Origin: Streptococcus sp. 263_SSPC
GTDB lineage: Bacteria > Bacillota > Bacilli > Lactobacillales > Aerococcaceae
Length of the DNA stretch: 64,000 nucleotides
Reading direction: 5' to 3'
Assembly (NCBI RefSeq): GCF_001071995.1
Contig: NZ_JVNU01000027.1
Span: 1 to 64,000 of the forward strand
The translations under genes and the position numbers were made by a program. Shown here piece by piece: positions 28,593 to 37,004 of the stretch; position 1 is the stretch's first letter, and each line of letters opens with the position of its first letter. The notes beneath the pieces were generated by a model. That model did not search any database. It saw only the letters and a program-made list of their open reading frames with translations, and had not been told where the DNA came from.

Positions 28593-28766
28593 CTAGAACT
28601 TGCGTTTACGAGCTGCCTCTGATTTTTTCTTACGTCTTACACTTGGTTTTTCATAAAACTCACGTTTGCGAGCCTCTTGTAAAGTTCCGGTTTTAGAAAC
28701 AGTACGTTTGAAGCGACGAAGAGCATCATCAAGTGATTCGTTTTTACGAACAACTGTTTTTGACAT
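28593..28766 (-). CDS. rpsU: 30S ribosomal protein S21
   Basis: S21 is a small basic 30S protein near the anti-Shine-Dalgarno region. This frame encodes 57 residues, starting [19 protein letters not shown], with the typical lysine/arginine-rich C-terminus ([15 protein letters not shown]). A very strong ribosome-binding site (GGAGGGAGGG) precedes the ATG. The perfect-consensus promoter at 28850-28878 and the terminator just after the stop support a highly expressed, mostly monocistronic gene, followed by yqeY. An 81-codon frame on the same strand here is only its shadow. Confidence 0.97.
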   Translation of the reverse strand: MSKTVVRKNESLDDALRRFKRTVSKTGTLQEARKREFYEKPSVRRKKKSEAARKRKF

Positions 28767-28849
28767 ATCCTATTCCCTCCCTCCGAGCAATAAAAAGTAA
28801 CTGTTTTCTTTTGAATAGAATAACCAAACAAACGAAATGTCCTTTTTTT

Positions 28850-28878
28850 ATTATAGGAAAGGTTCCATAAAATGTCAA
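28850..28878 (-). promoter_or_regulatory. rpsU promoter, consensus TTGACA-17-TATAAT
   Basis: On the minus strand the -35 TTGACA (28873-28878) and -10 TATAAT (28850-28855) match the sigma-A consensus exactly with a 17-bp spacer. A leader of about 80 nt precedes the rpsU ATG. Confidence 0.88.
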
Positions 28879-28923
28879 TCAACTTTACTAAGGTTCTTTT
28901 AACTTTTTTAGGAAAGCCTTAAA

Positions 28924-29418
28924 CTACGCTTTTGCCGAGCACTTTTCGCAAAGACCAAAAATTTCAAAACGATGTGAATGAATTTCGCATCCTTCTAATT
29001 GATCTTTAAAGAAATCCATTGGGCACATATCAATCTCTCTTGTGCTACCACATTTTTCGCAAATGAAATGATGATGATGGCCATGAGCTTGGCAACGGAA
29101 TCTAAATAATTTTTCTCCGTTAAGCTCTGTCTCTTCTAAAATATTTAATTGTACAAAAGTATATAAATTACGATAAATCGTATCATAACTTAATTGTGGG
29201 AATTCAGGCGCAATCAATTCTTGCACTTGCTTTGCTGACAAGTAACGGTTGGCATCATTTAAAATCTCAACAAGTCGTTGGCGTTTATTCGTATGTTTAT
29301 AACCCGCTTCTTTTAAGATTTCTAACGCTTCTTCTACATGATTATGTGAATGGTCATGATGATGATGTTCTTTATGACCTGAGTGGTCGTGACCACAGCA
29401 ATGATCGTGTGAATGCAT
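28924..29418 (-). CDS. Fur-family metalloregulator with His-rich N-terminal tail
   Basis: This 164-aa protein is a Fur/Zur/PerR-type repressor. The winged-helix DNA-binding domain spans about 30-110 (HTNKRQRLVEIL, AKQVQELI, LSYDTIYRNLYTFVQ). The dimerisation domain has HHHHFICEKCG and CEKCSA, the two CxxC pairs of the structural zinc site. The first 27 residues contain 13 histidines and a CC pair, which is not part of the core fold and could bind Zn or Ni. The ATG at 29418 has a GAGGG site, so the tail is really encoded. Which metal it senses cannot be decided; Zur-like is plausible. It follows nfo by 1 nt. Confidence 0.9.
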   Translation of the reverse strand: MHSHDHCCGHDHSGHKEHHHHDHSHNHVEEALEILKEAGYKHTNKRQRLVEILNDANRYLSAKQVQELIAPEFPQLSYDTIYRNLYTFVQLNILEETELNGEKLFRFRCQAHGHHHHFICEKCGSTREIDMCPMDFFKDQLEGCEIHSHRFEIFGLCEKCSAKA

Positions 29419-29419
29419 A

Positions 29420-30322
29420 TTACTTCCCTCTTTCTTGTTTTAATAACTCTTCAATCCAGTTTGAATCAAATTTTCCAGAACGAATCATTTCAATTTCTTT
29501 TTTGTACGGCGCAATTTGAACTTTATCTTCCACTTTAATCCAAGGTGTTTCGAGAATCTTTGGAAGATGTTTAAATTCAGGAACATTAATAACGTTCATG
29601 AGCGCTTCAAATCCGATTTCTCCAAAACCAAAGTTCTCATGTCTATCTTTATGAGCCCCAACAGGATTTTTCGAATCATTTACATGAAGGACTTTAATAC
29701 GGTCAAGGCCAACTGTTTTATCAAAATGAGTTAATACTCCTGATAAATCATTTTTAATATCATAACCTGCATCGTGAACGTGGCATGTATCAAACGTTAC
29801 GGATAAATGTTCATTGTGCGTCACTCCGTCGATAATACGTGCTAATTCTTCGAATGTACGAGCTAGCTCTGTACCTTTACCCGCCATTGTCTCTAATGCG
29901 ATTTGAACTTTTTGGTCTTTCGTTAAAACTTGGTTTAATCCGTAGATGATTTGGTTTATTCCTACATCAACACCAGCCCCTACGTGAGAACCAGGATGTA
30001 GAACAACTTGTGTAGCACCAACCGCTTCTGCACGTTTCAATTCTTCTTTTAAAAAGTCAATTGCAAAATCAATATAGCCTTCTTTTGTAGTGTTGGCTAA
30101 GTTAATAATATAAGGCGCATGGACAACAACTTCTTCAATGCCATGTTCTTTCATGTACTGTTTCCCAGCTTCAACATTTAACTCTTCAATTGGTTTTCTT
30201 CTTGTGTTTTGCGGAGCACCTGTATAAACCATCATGACATTTGCTTTATAACTTGCTGCTTCCTTTGCTGAATTCAAGAGCATTTCTTTTCCGCTCATCG
30301 AAACGTGAGACCCAATTAACAT
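29420..30322 (-). CDS. nfo: endonuclease IV (AP endonuclease)
   Basis: Nfo cleaves DNA at abasic sites and at oxidised bases. The protein is 300 aa. Its TIM-barrel metal ligands appear in [67 protein letters not shown] and ILETPW. The first ATG (30328) is too close to the GGAGG site, so the ATG at 30322 with 6-nt spacing is chosen. It is followed immediately by the Fur-family gene, with which it is likely co-transcribed. Confidence 0.96.
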   Translation of the reverse strand: MLIGSHVSMSGKEMLLNSAKEAASYKANVMMVYTGAPQNTRRKPIEELNVEAGKQYMKEHGIEEVVVHAPYIINLANTTKEGYIDFAIDFLKEELKRAEAVGATQVVLHPGSHVGAGVDVGINQIIYGLNQVLTKDQKVQIALETMAGKGTELARTFEELARIIDGVTHNEHLSVTFDTCHVHDAGYDIKNDLSGVLTHFDKTVGLDRIKVLHVNDSKNPVGAHKDRHENFGFGEIGFEALMNVINVPEFKHLPKILETPWIKVEDKVQIAPYKKEIEMIRSGKFDSNWIEELLKQERGK

Positions 30323-30355
30323 AATCATCCTCCAAATATTTCATTATTCTCTATT

Positions 30356-30385
30356 ATTTTACTAAAATAATTCTTCTGCAATCAA
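30356..30385 (-). promoter_or_regulatory. candidate nfo promoter, TTGATT-18-TAAAAT
   Basis: On the minus strand TTGATT (30380-30385) and TAAAAT (30356-30361) lie 18 bp apart, about 33 bp before the nfo start. They face the plus-strand amidase promoter. Confidence 0.45.
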
Positions 30386-30423
30386 GCTGTAAGCTATTTT
30401 TTATACACAAATAGCGCTTTTAT

Positions 30424-30432
30424 TGGTATAAT
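30424..30432 (+). promoter_or_regulatory. amidase extended -10 promoter
   Basis: TG-G-TATAAT (TATAAT at 30427-30432) is an extended -10 with a perfect hexamer, 34 bp before the amidase ATG. No convincing -35 is present. Confidence 0.6.
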
Positions 30433-30466
30433 AGAGAAGAAATATACAAATAAAAAAGGAGCCCTT

Positions 30467-31882
30467 ATGGATTCATTACTGAAATTCTTTAAGAAGAAAA
30501 ATATACAGCAGTTGCTGGGCTTTCTTGTTTCACTTCTACTACTATGGATTATCGCCTATCCACTAGTTAGTGAAAGTTCAACAGTAAAACCTCAAACGAA
30601 CACGCAACAAGCCAATACAGATACGAATAGCTCAAATACAGCTACTCAGACTTCAACTACGGTTCACAATAAAATTGTACAGTTTGCTGTCAATACAAGC
30701 GATACCCCATTGAAGGTTTACCATACGATGGATGCTAAAGGTATCCCAATCGGGGAAATTACGAAGAACCAATACTTATTGGCTTTACAAAAATTAGACA
30801 ATGGTTGGATTCAAGTTCAATATGATGAACAAGTAGCCTATATCGAAGACAAAAATGTCCTTCTAACAACGATGATGAAAGGATATACGTCTGGTGGCTT
30901 GAAATTACGCGAAACACAAGATGAAAATTCAAAAGTTCTCTTAACAATTCCAAATGGCGAACTCTTCTACCTTATTGAGGAAGTAAATGATAAAAACCTA
31001 AAAGTTCGTTATTTAGATAAAGAGGGGTATGTGGATAGTGATTCTACAAACTATGCGATTGACTTAATTCAAGAAACCCTCAATAAGCAAGCTGGTCTTC
31101 CAACAACAATTGACTCGAATAAGATGTTTGTTACAAAACTAAAAGAAACACCTATTTACTCAACTTCCAACGTCACTTCCGAATTGATTGGCACCGTTGA
31201 TAAAGGAACACAATTTGCTTATGAAGATCGTGATGGAGATTTTTATAAAATTCCAATTGGAAATGGGAAGTTCGGGTACATTCCATATTGGTTAGTGACT
31301 ACAAACTTTTCAGCAATTGAGACAGATGAAACGATTCCTCAAGGAATTAAAAACGCAATTATCGTAATCGACCCAGGTCATGGTGGAGATGACCCTGGTG
31401 CTGTTGTTAACTTCAGTGATAAACACGAAGCTGATCATACATTAACAACCGCCCTACTTGTGAAGAAAGAGCTTGAAGCCATGGGTGCAAAAGTATTTCT
31501 AACAAGAACAAATGATTCTTCAGTGTCTCTTTCAGAACGTGCTGACATTAGCAACAAGAATAATGCTGATGCATTTATCAGTATCCATTTCGATTCCGCA
31601 GAGGACTCTAGTTTATCAGGTACTACAACCTATTACTTCAGTGAAAAAAGTGAAAACTTAAGTCAGACAGTGAATAAATACTTAGCTCGAAATCTACCAT
31701 TGAAAAACCAAGGAAGCAGATTCCAAAACTTCATGGTTCTTCGTGATAATGCTCGTCCATCCATTCTTTTAGAACTTGGATATTTAAATAACCAAGGTGA
31801 TAACAAAGTGATTTCTTCGGAAGAATATCAACAAAACATCGCCAAGAGTATTGCAAATGCTCTAAAAGAATACTTCCAATAG
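30467..31882 (+). CDS. N-acetylmuramoyl-L-alanine amidase with SH3 domains
   Basis: This peptidoglycan hydrolase cleaves the bond between MurNAc and L-Ala. The 471-aa protein has an N-terminal membrane segment (about 15-31) without an obvious cleavage site and a Ser/Thr-rich linker. Three SH3b-like wall-binding modules follow (about 68-132, 138-192 and 215-277). The C-terminal Amidase_3 domain has its zinc and catalytic residues visible: H305 (DPGHGG), E321, H374 (SIHFDS) and E436 (LLELGYL). It is one of the few plus-strand genes, with its own promoter and terminator. Confidence 0.94.
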   Translation: MDSLLKFFKKKNIQQLLGFLVSLLLLWIIAYPLVSESSTVKPQTNTQQANTDTNSSNTATQTSTTVHNKIVQFAVNTSDTPLKVYHTMDAKGIPIGEITKNQYLLALQKLDNGWIQVQYDEQVAYIEDKNVLLTTMMKGYTSGGLKLRETQDENSKVLLTIPNGELFYLIEEVNDKNLKVRYLDKEGYVDSDSTNYAIDLIQETLNKQAGLPTTIDSNKMFVTKLKETPIYSTSNVTSELIGTVDKGTQFAYEDRDGDFYKIPIGNGKFGYIPYWLVTTNFSAIETDETIPQGIKNAIIVIDPGHGGDDPGAVVNFSDKHEADHTLTTALLVKKELEAMGAKVFLTRTNDSSVSLSERADISNKNNADAFISIHFDSAEDSSLSGTTTYYFSEKSENLSQTVNKYLARNLPLKNQGSRFQNFMVLRDNARPSILLELGYLNNQGDNKVISSEEYQQNIAKSIANALKEYFQ

Positions 31883-31891
31883 GCAAACGAA

Positions 31892-31936
31892 AAGCGATAC
31901 TACTCCAAATGGAATAGCATCGCTTCTTTTTGTTTT
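31892..31936. terminator. terminator between the amidase gene and thiI
   Basis: A hairpin with AAGCGAT/ATCGCTT outer arms (31892-31898 and 31919-31925) and an inner 6-bp stem is followed on the plus strand by TCTTTTTGTTTT. The opposite tail is less U-rich but may serve thiI. Confidence 0.75.
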
Positions 31937-33152
31937 AAAATAAATCGTCAATCTCTTGACTTGCTGTTTCTACTGAAGTTGTATAGTTTGCAGTAATTTC
32001 CTCAATCACTGTCCCCTCTACAGCCTCTTTAATTAAACCTTCCACATCAAGACGCGCTTCATATTGACGTGCCTTCTCAAGTTTTGGTTTTGTCTTAGGA
32101 CTAGGCGGTGCAAATACCGTACAACAATCCTCAAATGGTTGAATCGACAACTCGAATGTATCAATTTCTTCAGCAACTTTAATAATATCAAGTTTATCCA
32201 TTGTAGCTACTGGACGGATAATTGGTGTATTAGTCACATCATTAATCGCCACCATGCTATCTAATGTTTGAGAAGCCACTTGCCCCACTGATTCCCCATT
32301 GGCAATCGCTAGAGCACGTGCATTTTCTCTAAGTTGATCCGTAATACGAAGCATGAAACGACGCATAATTGTCATTAAATATGCTTCCGGTACACTCTTC
32401 TTGATTTCCTCTTGAATTCTTGAAAAAGGTACAGTTAAGAATTGAATACTTCCACCAAAACGAGCAATTTTTGCTGCTAAGAGTTTTGTTTTCTCTAGCG
32501 CTTGTGGGCTCGTATACGGTGGGCTTGCAAAGTGCACGCATTGAATTTCCATTCCACGTTTCATCGCAAGATATCCTGCTACTGGTGAATCAATCCCACC
32601 AGATAGCATCAGCATCACACGACCACTTGTACCAACAGGAAGTCCTCCTGCCCCTTGGATAGTCTTTAGACTCACCATTAGATGTTCACGGCGCACATCG
32701 ATACGAACCGTAATATCCGGTTGTTTTAATTGAACCTTGATCTCTGGAAATGCTTCAAGAACAGCATCCCCCAAAAACAAGTTGATTTGATTCGTATCCA
32801 TCTCGAATGTATGATCCGAGCGTCTTGTCATAATCTTAAATGTTTTTCCTTCAAGATCTTCTTGGCTTAATAAGTCGAGAACCACTTTTTTAGCCACTTC
32901 CATATCTTTTTCAACAATATATACTGGCGAAATAGATTGAATCCCAAAAATTGGTTTTACCTTTTCGATGACTGCTTCTTCAGGCGCTTCATGTAAATCT
33001 AAATACATAAAGTCATAATCAGGAATCACCTTTACCTGAGGAAAGTCTACTAAGGCTTTTTTAATATTTGACGCTAATTTTTGAGTGAACATCTTCTTGT
33101 TTCTACCTTTTGTAGAAAGTTCACCATAGCGAATCAAAATTCTAGTTTTCAA
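31935..33152 (-). CDS. thiI: tRNA 4-thiouridine synthase ThiI
   Basis: ThiI adenylates U8 of tRNA for sulfur insertion and can supply sulfur to thiamine synthesis. The 405-aa protein has the ferredoxin-like and THUMP domains (about 1-165) and a PP-loop ATPase with [14 protein letters not shown]. It lacks the C-terminal rhodanese domain of the E. coli protein, as is normal in Gram-positive bacteria. The neighbouring cysteine desulfurase (13 nt upstream) is the natural sulfur donor. Confidence 0.96.
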   Translation of the reverse strand: MKTRILIRYGELSTKGRNKKMFTQKLASNIKKALVDFPQVKVIPDYDFMYLDLHEAPEEAVIEKVKPIFGIQSISPVYIVEKDMEVAKKVVLDLLSQEDLEGKTFKIMTRRSDHTFEMDTNQINLFLGDAVLEAFPEIKVQLKQPDITVRIDVRREHLMVSLKTIQGAGGLPVGTSGRVMLMLSGGIDSPVAGYLAMKRGMEIQCVHFASPPYTSPQALEKTKLLAAKIARFGGSIQFLTVPFSRIQEEIKKSVPEAYLMTIMRRFMLRITDQLRENARALAIANGESVGQVASQTLDSMVAINDVTNTPIIRPVATMDKLDIIKVAEEIDTFELSIQPFEDCCTVFAPPSPKTKPKLEKARQYEARLDVEGLIKEAVEGTVIEEITANYTTSVETASQEIDDLF

Positions 33153-33165
33153 CGATTTCCTCCTT

Positions 33166-34290
33166 TTATTTTAAAAACGAAAATTGTTTCATTAACTGAT
33201 GCAGAACCTTTATAAACTGTTCTACTTCTTCTTTTGTATTGTCGTTTGAGAAGCTTACACGAACAGCTCCTGTCGCCCATTCAGTTGGCACATCCATCGC
33301 ATACAATGTACTTGATGAATCTCCTTTCTTACTTGAACAAGCAGAAGTCGTAGAAATATAGATTCCATGATTTTCAAAAGCATGGACAACCACTTCTCCA
33401 CGAACGCCTTTAATAGCAAAGCATAGTACATGAGACGCTCCATCTTCAGGCGAGAAGATGCGAATTTCAGGTTTTGTAGCAAGCTCTTTCCATAATTGGC
33501 TACGAAGTTCTCCTGTAACTGACTTTTCTTCTAAAGCCATTCGTAGAGCTTTTGTTGTAGCTACAATTCCTGGAAGGTTTTCCGTTGTACTACGTTCCCC
33601 TTTTTCTTGTCCGCCACCTGTTAAGAGCGCTTGAATCTTTCGTCCAAATTTCTTATACATAATCCCAACGCCTCGTGGCCCATGGAATTTATGCGCAGAA
33701 AGACTCAATAAATCAATACGCCCAATGGCAAGGAGCTGCCTTGCGCATTCTACTGCCTGAACAGCGTCCACATGAAAGTGAATCGATGGGTATTCCTCAA
33801 GTACTTTAGCAATTTCAGCAATCGGTTGAACTGCTCCAACTTCATTATTAACAGCCATCACACTTACTAAAATCGTATCTTTACGAAGACTCTCTTTTAA
33901 TTGGTCTACACTTACAATCCCTTTAGAATCGACATCTAAGTACGTCACTTCAAACCCGAAACGTTCTAATTGCTTACACGTTTGAAGGACAGACGGATGT
34001 TCAATCTTTGTCGTGATGATATGTTTCCCAAATACAGATTTTTCTAGAGCTGTTCCTTTAATCGCCCAGTTATTCGATTCAGTTCCGCCTGAGGTGAAGA
34101 AAATCTCCTCAGGTTGAACTGATAATAAACTAGCTACTTGAGCTCTAGCTTTGGTCAACACTTGAAAGGCATCGACTCCTAATTGGTGTAAGCTCGATGG
34201 ATTTCCGAAGAACTTTTGGCTAACTTGAACATAGCTCGTTAATGCATCATCATAAATTTTCGTTGTTGCTGCATTATCAAAATAAATCAT
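33166..34290 (-). CDS. cysteine desulfurase (IscS/NifS-like, ThiI partner)
   Basis: This PLP enzyme takes sulfur from cysteine as a protein persulfide. The 374-aa protein starts with YFDNAATT and has the PLP-lysine motif [14 protein letters not shown] and an active-site cysteine in [10 protein letters not shown]. Its tight pairing with thiI makes tRNA thiolation the likely destination of the sulfur, as with NifZ in Bacillus subtilis. It follows leuS by 22 nt, so it may be read from the leucine T-box promoter. Confidence 0.94.
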   Translation of the reverse strand: MIYFDNAATTKIYDDALTSYVQVSQKFFGNPSSLHQLGVDAFQVLTKARAQVASLLSVQPEEIFFTSGGTESNNWAIKGTALEKSVFGKHIITTKIEHPSVLQTCKQLERFGFEVTYLDVDSKGIVSVDQLKESLRKDTILVSVMAVNNEVGAVQPIAEIAKVLEEYPSIHFHVDAVQAVECARQLLAIGRIDLLSLSAHKFHGPRGVGIMYKKFGRKIQALLTGGGQEKGERSTTENLPGIVATTKALRMALEEKSVTGELRSQLWKELATKPEIRIFSPEDGASHVLCFAIKGVRGEVVVHAFENHGIYISTTSACSSKKGDSSSTLYAMDVPTEWATGAVRVSFSNDNTKEEVEQFIKVLHQLMKQFSFLK

Positions 34291-34312
34291 TCTACTATCC
34301 TTTCAAATTCCA

Positions 34313-36727
34313 TTAGTTCGCAACGATGTTTACTAAACGTCCTGGAACAGCGATCACTTTTCGGATTGTTTTTCCTTCGATGGCAGATTTCACTGAATCA
34401 TGCTCTTTTGCAAGTGCTTCAAGAGCTGCAGCGTCTGCATTTGTAGGAACCATTACGCGTGCTTTAATTTTTCCATTGACTTGGAAAATCACTTCTACTT
34501 CGTCTTCCACTAATTTAGATTCATCGTAGGTTGGCCATGGAACATAACTGATTGATTCAGTAAATCCAAATTTACTCCAGATTTCTTCAGCCATATGTGG
34601 TGCTAATGGCGCAATCAATTGTACAAGACCTTTCATGTAATCGAATGGCAATGCGTCTGCTTTATAAGCTTCGTTAACGAAAATCATCATTTGAGAGATT
34701 GCAGTGTTGAAATGCAACTCTTCGAAGTCTTCTGTCACTTTCTTCACTGTTTGATGGTACACTTTACCCAATTTACCATCGTTTAGTTTTGTGATACGGT
34801 CACGCATTTTACCATTATCATCAATCATCAATCTCCAGAAGCGGTCTAGGAACTTACGGCTACCTTCAAGTCCTTTTTCACTCCAAGCAATCGATGCGTC
34901 AAGTGGTCCCATGAACATTTCATAAACACGTAATGTATCCGCACCATATTCACGAACCACATCATCAGGGTTTACTACATTCCCTTTTGATTTAGACATT
35001 TTTTCGTTACCTTCACCAAGAATCATTCCTTGGTTAAATAGTTTTTGGAACGGTTCTTTGTTTGGAACAACTCCTAAATCGTATAACACTTTATACCAGA
35101 AACGAGCATATAGTAAGTGAAGAACGGCATGCTCTGCACCACCAATATATAAATCAACTGGTAACCATTGTTTTACTTTCTCAGAATCTACAAGTCTTTC
35201 TTTATTATGTGGATCAACATAACGTACAAAGTACCATGAGCTTCCTGCCCATTGTGGCATTGTATTTGTTTCACGACGACCTTTCTTACCTGTTACAGGG
35301 TCTGTGACATAAAGCCAGTCTTCAATTGCAGCCAGTGGTGATTCCCCAGTACCACTAGGACGAATTTTATCTGTTTTTGGTAATACTAATGGCAATTCTG
35401 ATTCCGGAACAGTTGTCATAGTACCGTCTTCCCAATGGATAACTGGAATTGGTTCACCCCAATAACGTTGGCGAGAGAACAACCAGTCACGTAGACGATA
35501 GCTTACATTAGCTGCTCCTACGCCATGTTCTTCTAGCCATTTATTCATTTTTGCAATCGCATCAGCTTTATTCAATCCATCAAGGAAATCTGAATGAATA
35601 TGCACGCCGTCACCAGTGTATGCTTCTTCTTCAACGTTCCCGCCTTCGATGACTGGAATAATGTCTAATCCAAATACTTTTGCAAATTCGTAGTCGCGTT
35701 CATCGTGAGCTGGAACAGCCATAATTGCACCTGTACCATATGTGCTTAATACATAGTCTGCAATCCAGATTGGAATTTCTTTACCATTCACTGGGTTAAT
35801 CGCATATGCACCAGTGAATACTCCAGTTTTTTCTTTAGAAAGTTCTGTACGTTCTAAGTCAGATTTTGTAGAAACAGCTGCAATATAAGCATCTACTGCT
35901 TCTTTTTGTTCAGGAGTAACAATCTTTTGAACTAATTCATGTTCTGGAGCTAATACATTGTAAGTCGCTCCAAATAATGTATCTGGACGTGTTGTGAAGA
36001 CTTCAAAGCTTTCATCTGTTCCTTTTACATTGAAACGAACTTGAGCCCCTTCTGAGCGACCAATCCAGTTACGTTGCATATCTTTAATGCTTTCTGGCCA
36101 ATCCAACTCATCCAAATCTTCTAATAGACGATCCGCATAAGCTGTGATTTTCAACATCCATTGTTTCATTGGTTTACGGTAAACAGGATGTCCTCCACGT
36201 TCACTCTTACCATCGATAACTTCTTCGTTGGCAAGTACTGTACCAAGAGCTGGACACCAGTTCACTGGAATTTCAGCTTCATATGCAAGTCCCATTTCCA
36301 CTAGTTTAGTGAAAATCCATTGAGTCCATTTATAGTATTCTGGATCCGTTGTATTAATTTCACGGTCCCAGTCATAACTGAACCCTAATTCATTAATTTG
36401 ACGTTTGAAGTTCGCAACGTTTACTTTCGTGAATTCTGCAGGGTCATTTCCTGTGTCAAGAGCGTATTGCTCTGCAGGAAGTCCAAATGCATCCCATCCC
36501 ATTGGGTGAAGTACATTGTATCCTTGTGCACGTTTCATACGAGAAATGGCATCTGTTGCTGTATAACCTTCTGGGTGTCCTACGTGAAGTCCTTGTCCTG
36601 AAGGATAAGGGAACATATCTAACGCGTAGAAGTTTTTCTTAGAAGGATCTTCTGTTGTTTTGAACGTATGATGTTCTTTCCAATATTCTTGCCATTTAGG
36701 CTCGATTTCTAGATGATTAAATGTCAT
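34313..36727 (-). CDS. leuS: leucyl-tRNA synthetase
   Basis: LeuRS charges tRNA-Leu. The 804-aa protein has the class I HIGH motif ([14 protein letters not shown]), the CP1 editing domain with the [12 protein letters not shown] region, and the KMSKS motif ([13 protein letters not shown]). The tRNA-binding C-terminus is complete. The open frame reaches 36799, but that part lies in the T-box. The ATG at 36727 with AAAGGAG and the family start [15 protein letters not shown] is chosen. Confidence 0.97.
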   Translation of the reverse strand: MTFNHLEIEPKWQEYWKEHHTFKTTEDPSKKNFYALDMFPYPSGQGLHVGHPEGYTATDAISRMKRAQGYNVLHPMGWDAFGLPAEQYALDTGNDPAEFTKVNVANFKRQINELGFSYDWDREINTTDPEYYKWTQWIFTKLVEMGLAYEAEIPVNWCPALGTVLANEEVIDGKSERGGHPVYRKPMKQWMLKITAYADRLLEDLDELDWPESIKDMQRNWIGRSEGAQVRFNVKGTDESFEVFTTRPDTLFGATYNVLAPEHELVQKIVTPEQKEAVDAYIAAVSTKSDLERTELSKEKTGVFTGAYAINPVNGKEIPIWIADYVLSTYGTGAIMAVPAHDERDYEFAKVFGLDIIPVIEGGNVEEEAYTGDGVHIHSDFLDGLNKADAIAKMNKWLEEHGVGAANVSYRLRDWLFSRQRYWGEPIPVIHWEDGTMTTVPESELPLVLPKTDKIRPSGTGESPLAAIEDWLYVTDPVTGKKGRRETNTMPQWAGSSWYFVRYVDPHNKERLVDSEKVKQWLPVDLYIGGAEHAVLHLLYARFWYKVLYDLGVVPNKEPFQKLFNQGMILGEGNEKMSKSKGNVVNPDDVVREYGADTLRVYEMFMGPLDASIAWSEKGLEGSRKFLDRFWRLMIDDNGKMRDRITKLNDGKLGKVYHQTVKKVTEDFEELHFNTAISQMMIFVNEAYKADALPFDYMKGLVQLIAPLAPHMAEEIWSKFGFTESISYVPWPTYDESKLVEDEVEVIFQVNGKIKARVMVPTNADAAALEALAKEHDSVKSAIEGKTIRKVIAVPGRLVNIVAN

Positions 36728-36750
36728 CTGATTCACTCCTTTCAAAATAA

Positions 36751-36970
36751 AAAACGCCCCACCTGTCATTGACAGATAGGACGCAATACGTGTTACCACC
36801 TAATAATTTTACTCATCTTACCTGTAACGCGGGCGAGGCGGATACTCTTACTATCAGTTCAGAGTTCGGCTAAAAGGCGAGTTCAGTTTATTGAAATGAT
36901 GCATTTTCACCAACCATGCATTCTCTACGTCTATCAAAGAAACTTACTATTCCTCTATCTGCTTTTGTGA
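36751..36970 (-). promoter_or_regulatory. T-box leader (leucine) of leuS
   Basis: On the minus strand the T-box sequence GGTGGTAACACG (36789-36800) precedes a 13-bp terminator stem (CGTCCTATCTGTC / GACAGGTGGGGCG, with G-U pairs) and a U6 tract. Upstream, GGTTGGTG fits the Stem I GNTG loop. A CTC leucine codon (36879-36881, in CTGAACTCGCC) is the likely specifier, though Stem I was only partly drawn. Uncharged tRNA-Leu would promote read-through into leuS and perhaps the desulfurase and thiI. Confidence 0.9.
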
Positions 36971-36975
36971 GTATT

Positions 36976-37004
36976 ATTCTAGCAGATTATTTAGAAACTT
37001 TCAA
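36976..37004 (-). promoter_or_regulatory. leuS T-box promoter, TTGAAA-17-TAGAAT
   Basis: On the minus strand TTGAAA (36999-37004) and TAGAAT (36976-36981) have a 17-bp spacer. The -35 lies inside the last codons of the LysM glucosaminidase gene. Confidence 0.65.

Noticed and set aside
28637-28882. 81-codon minus-strand open frame at the S21 region
   Set aside because: It overlaps the true rpsU frame, whose product, ribosome-binding site, promoter and terminator are all present. Its translation has no family features.
36728-36799. N-terminal extension of leuS
   Set aside because: It lies in the T-box antiterminator/terminator region, and family members begin at the chosen ATG.
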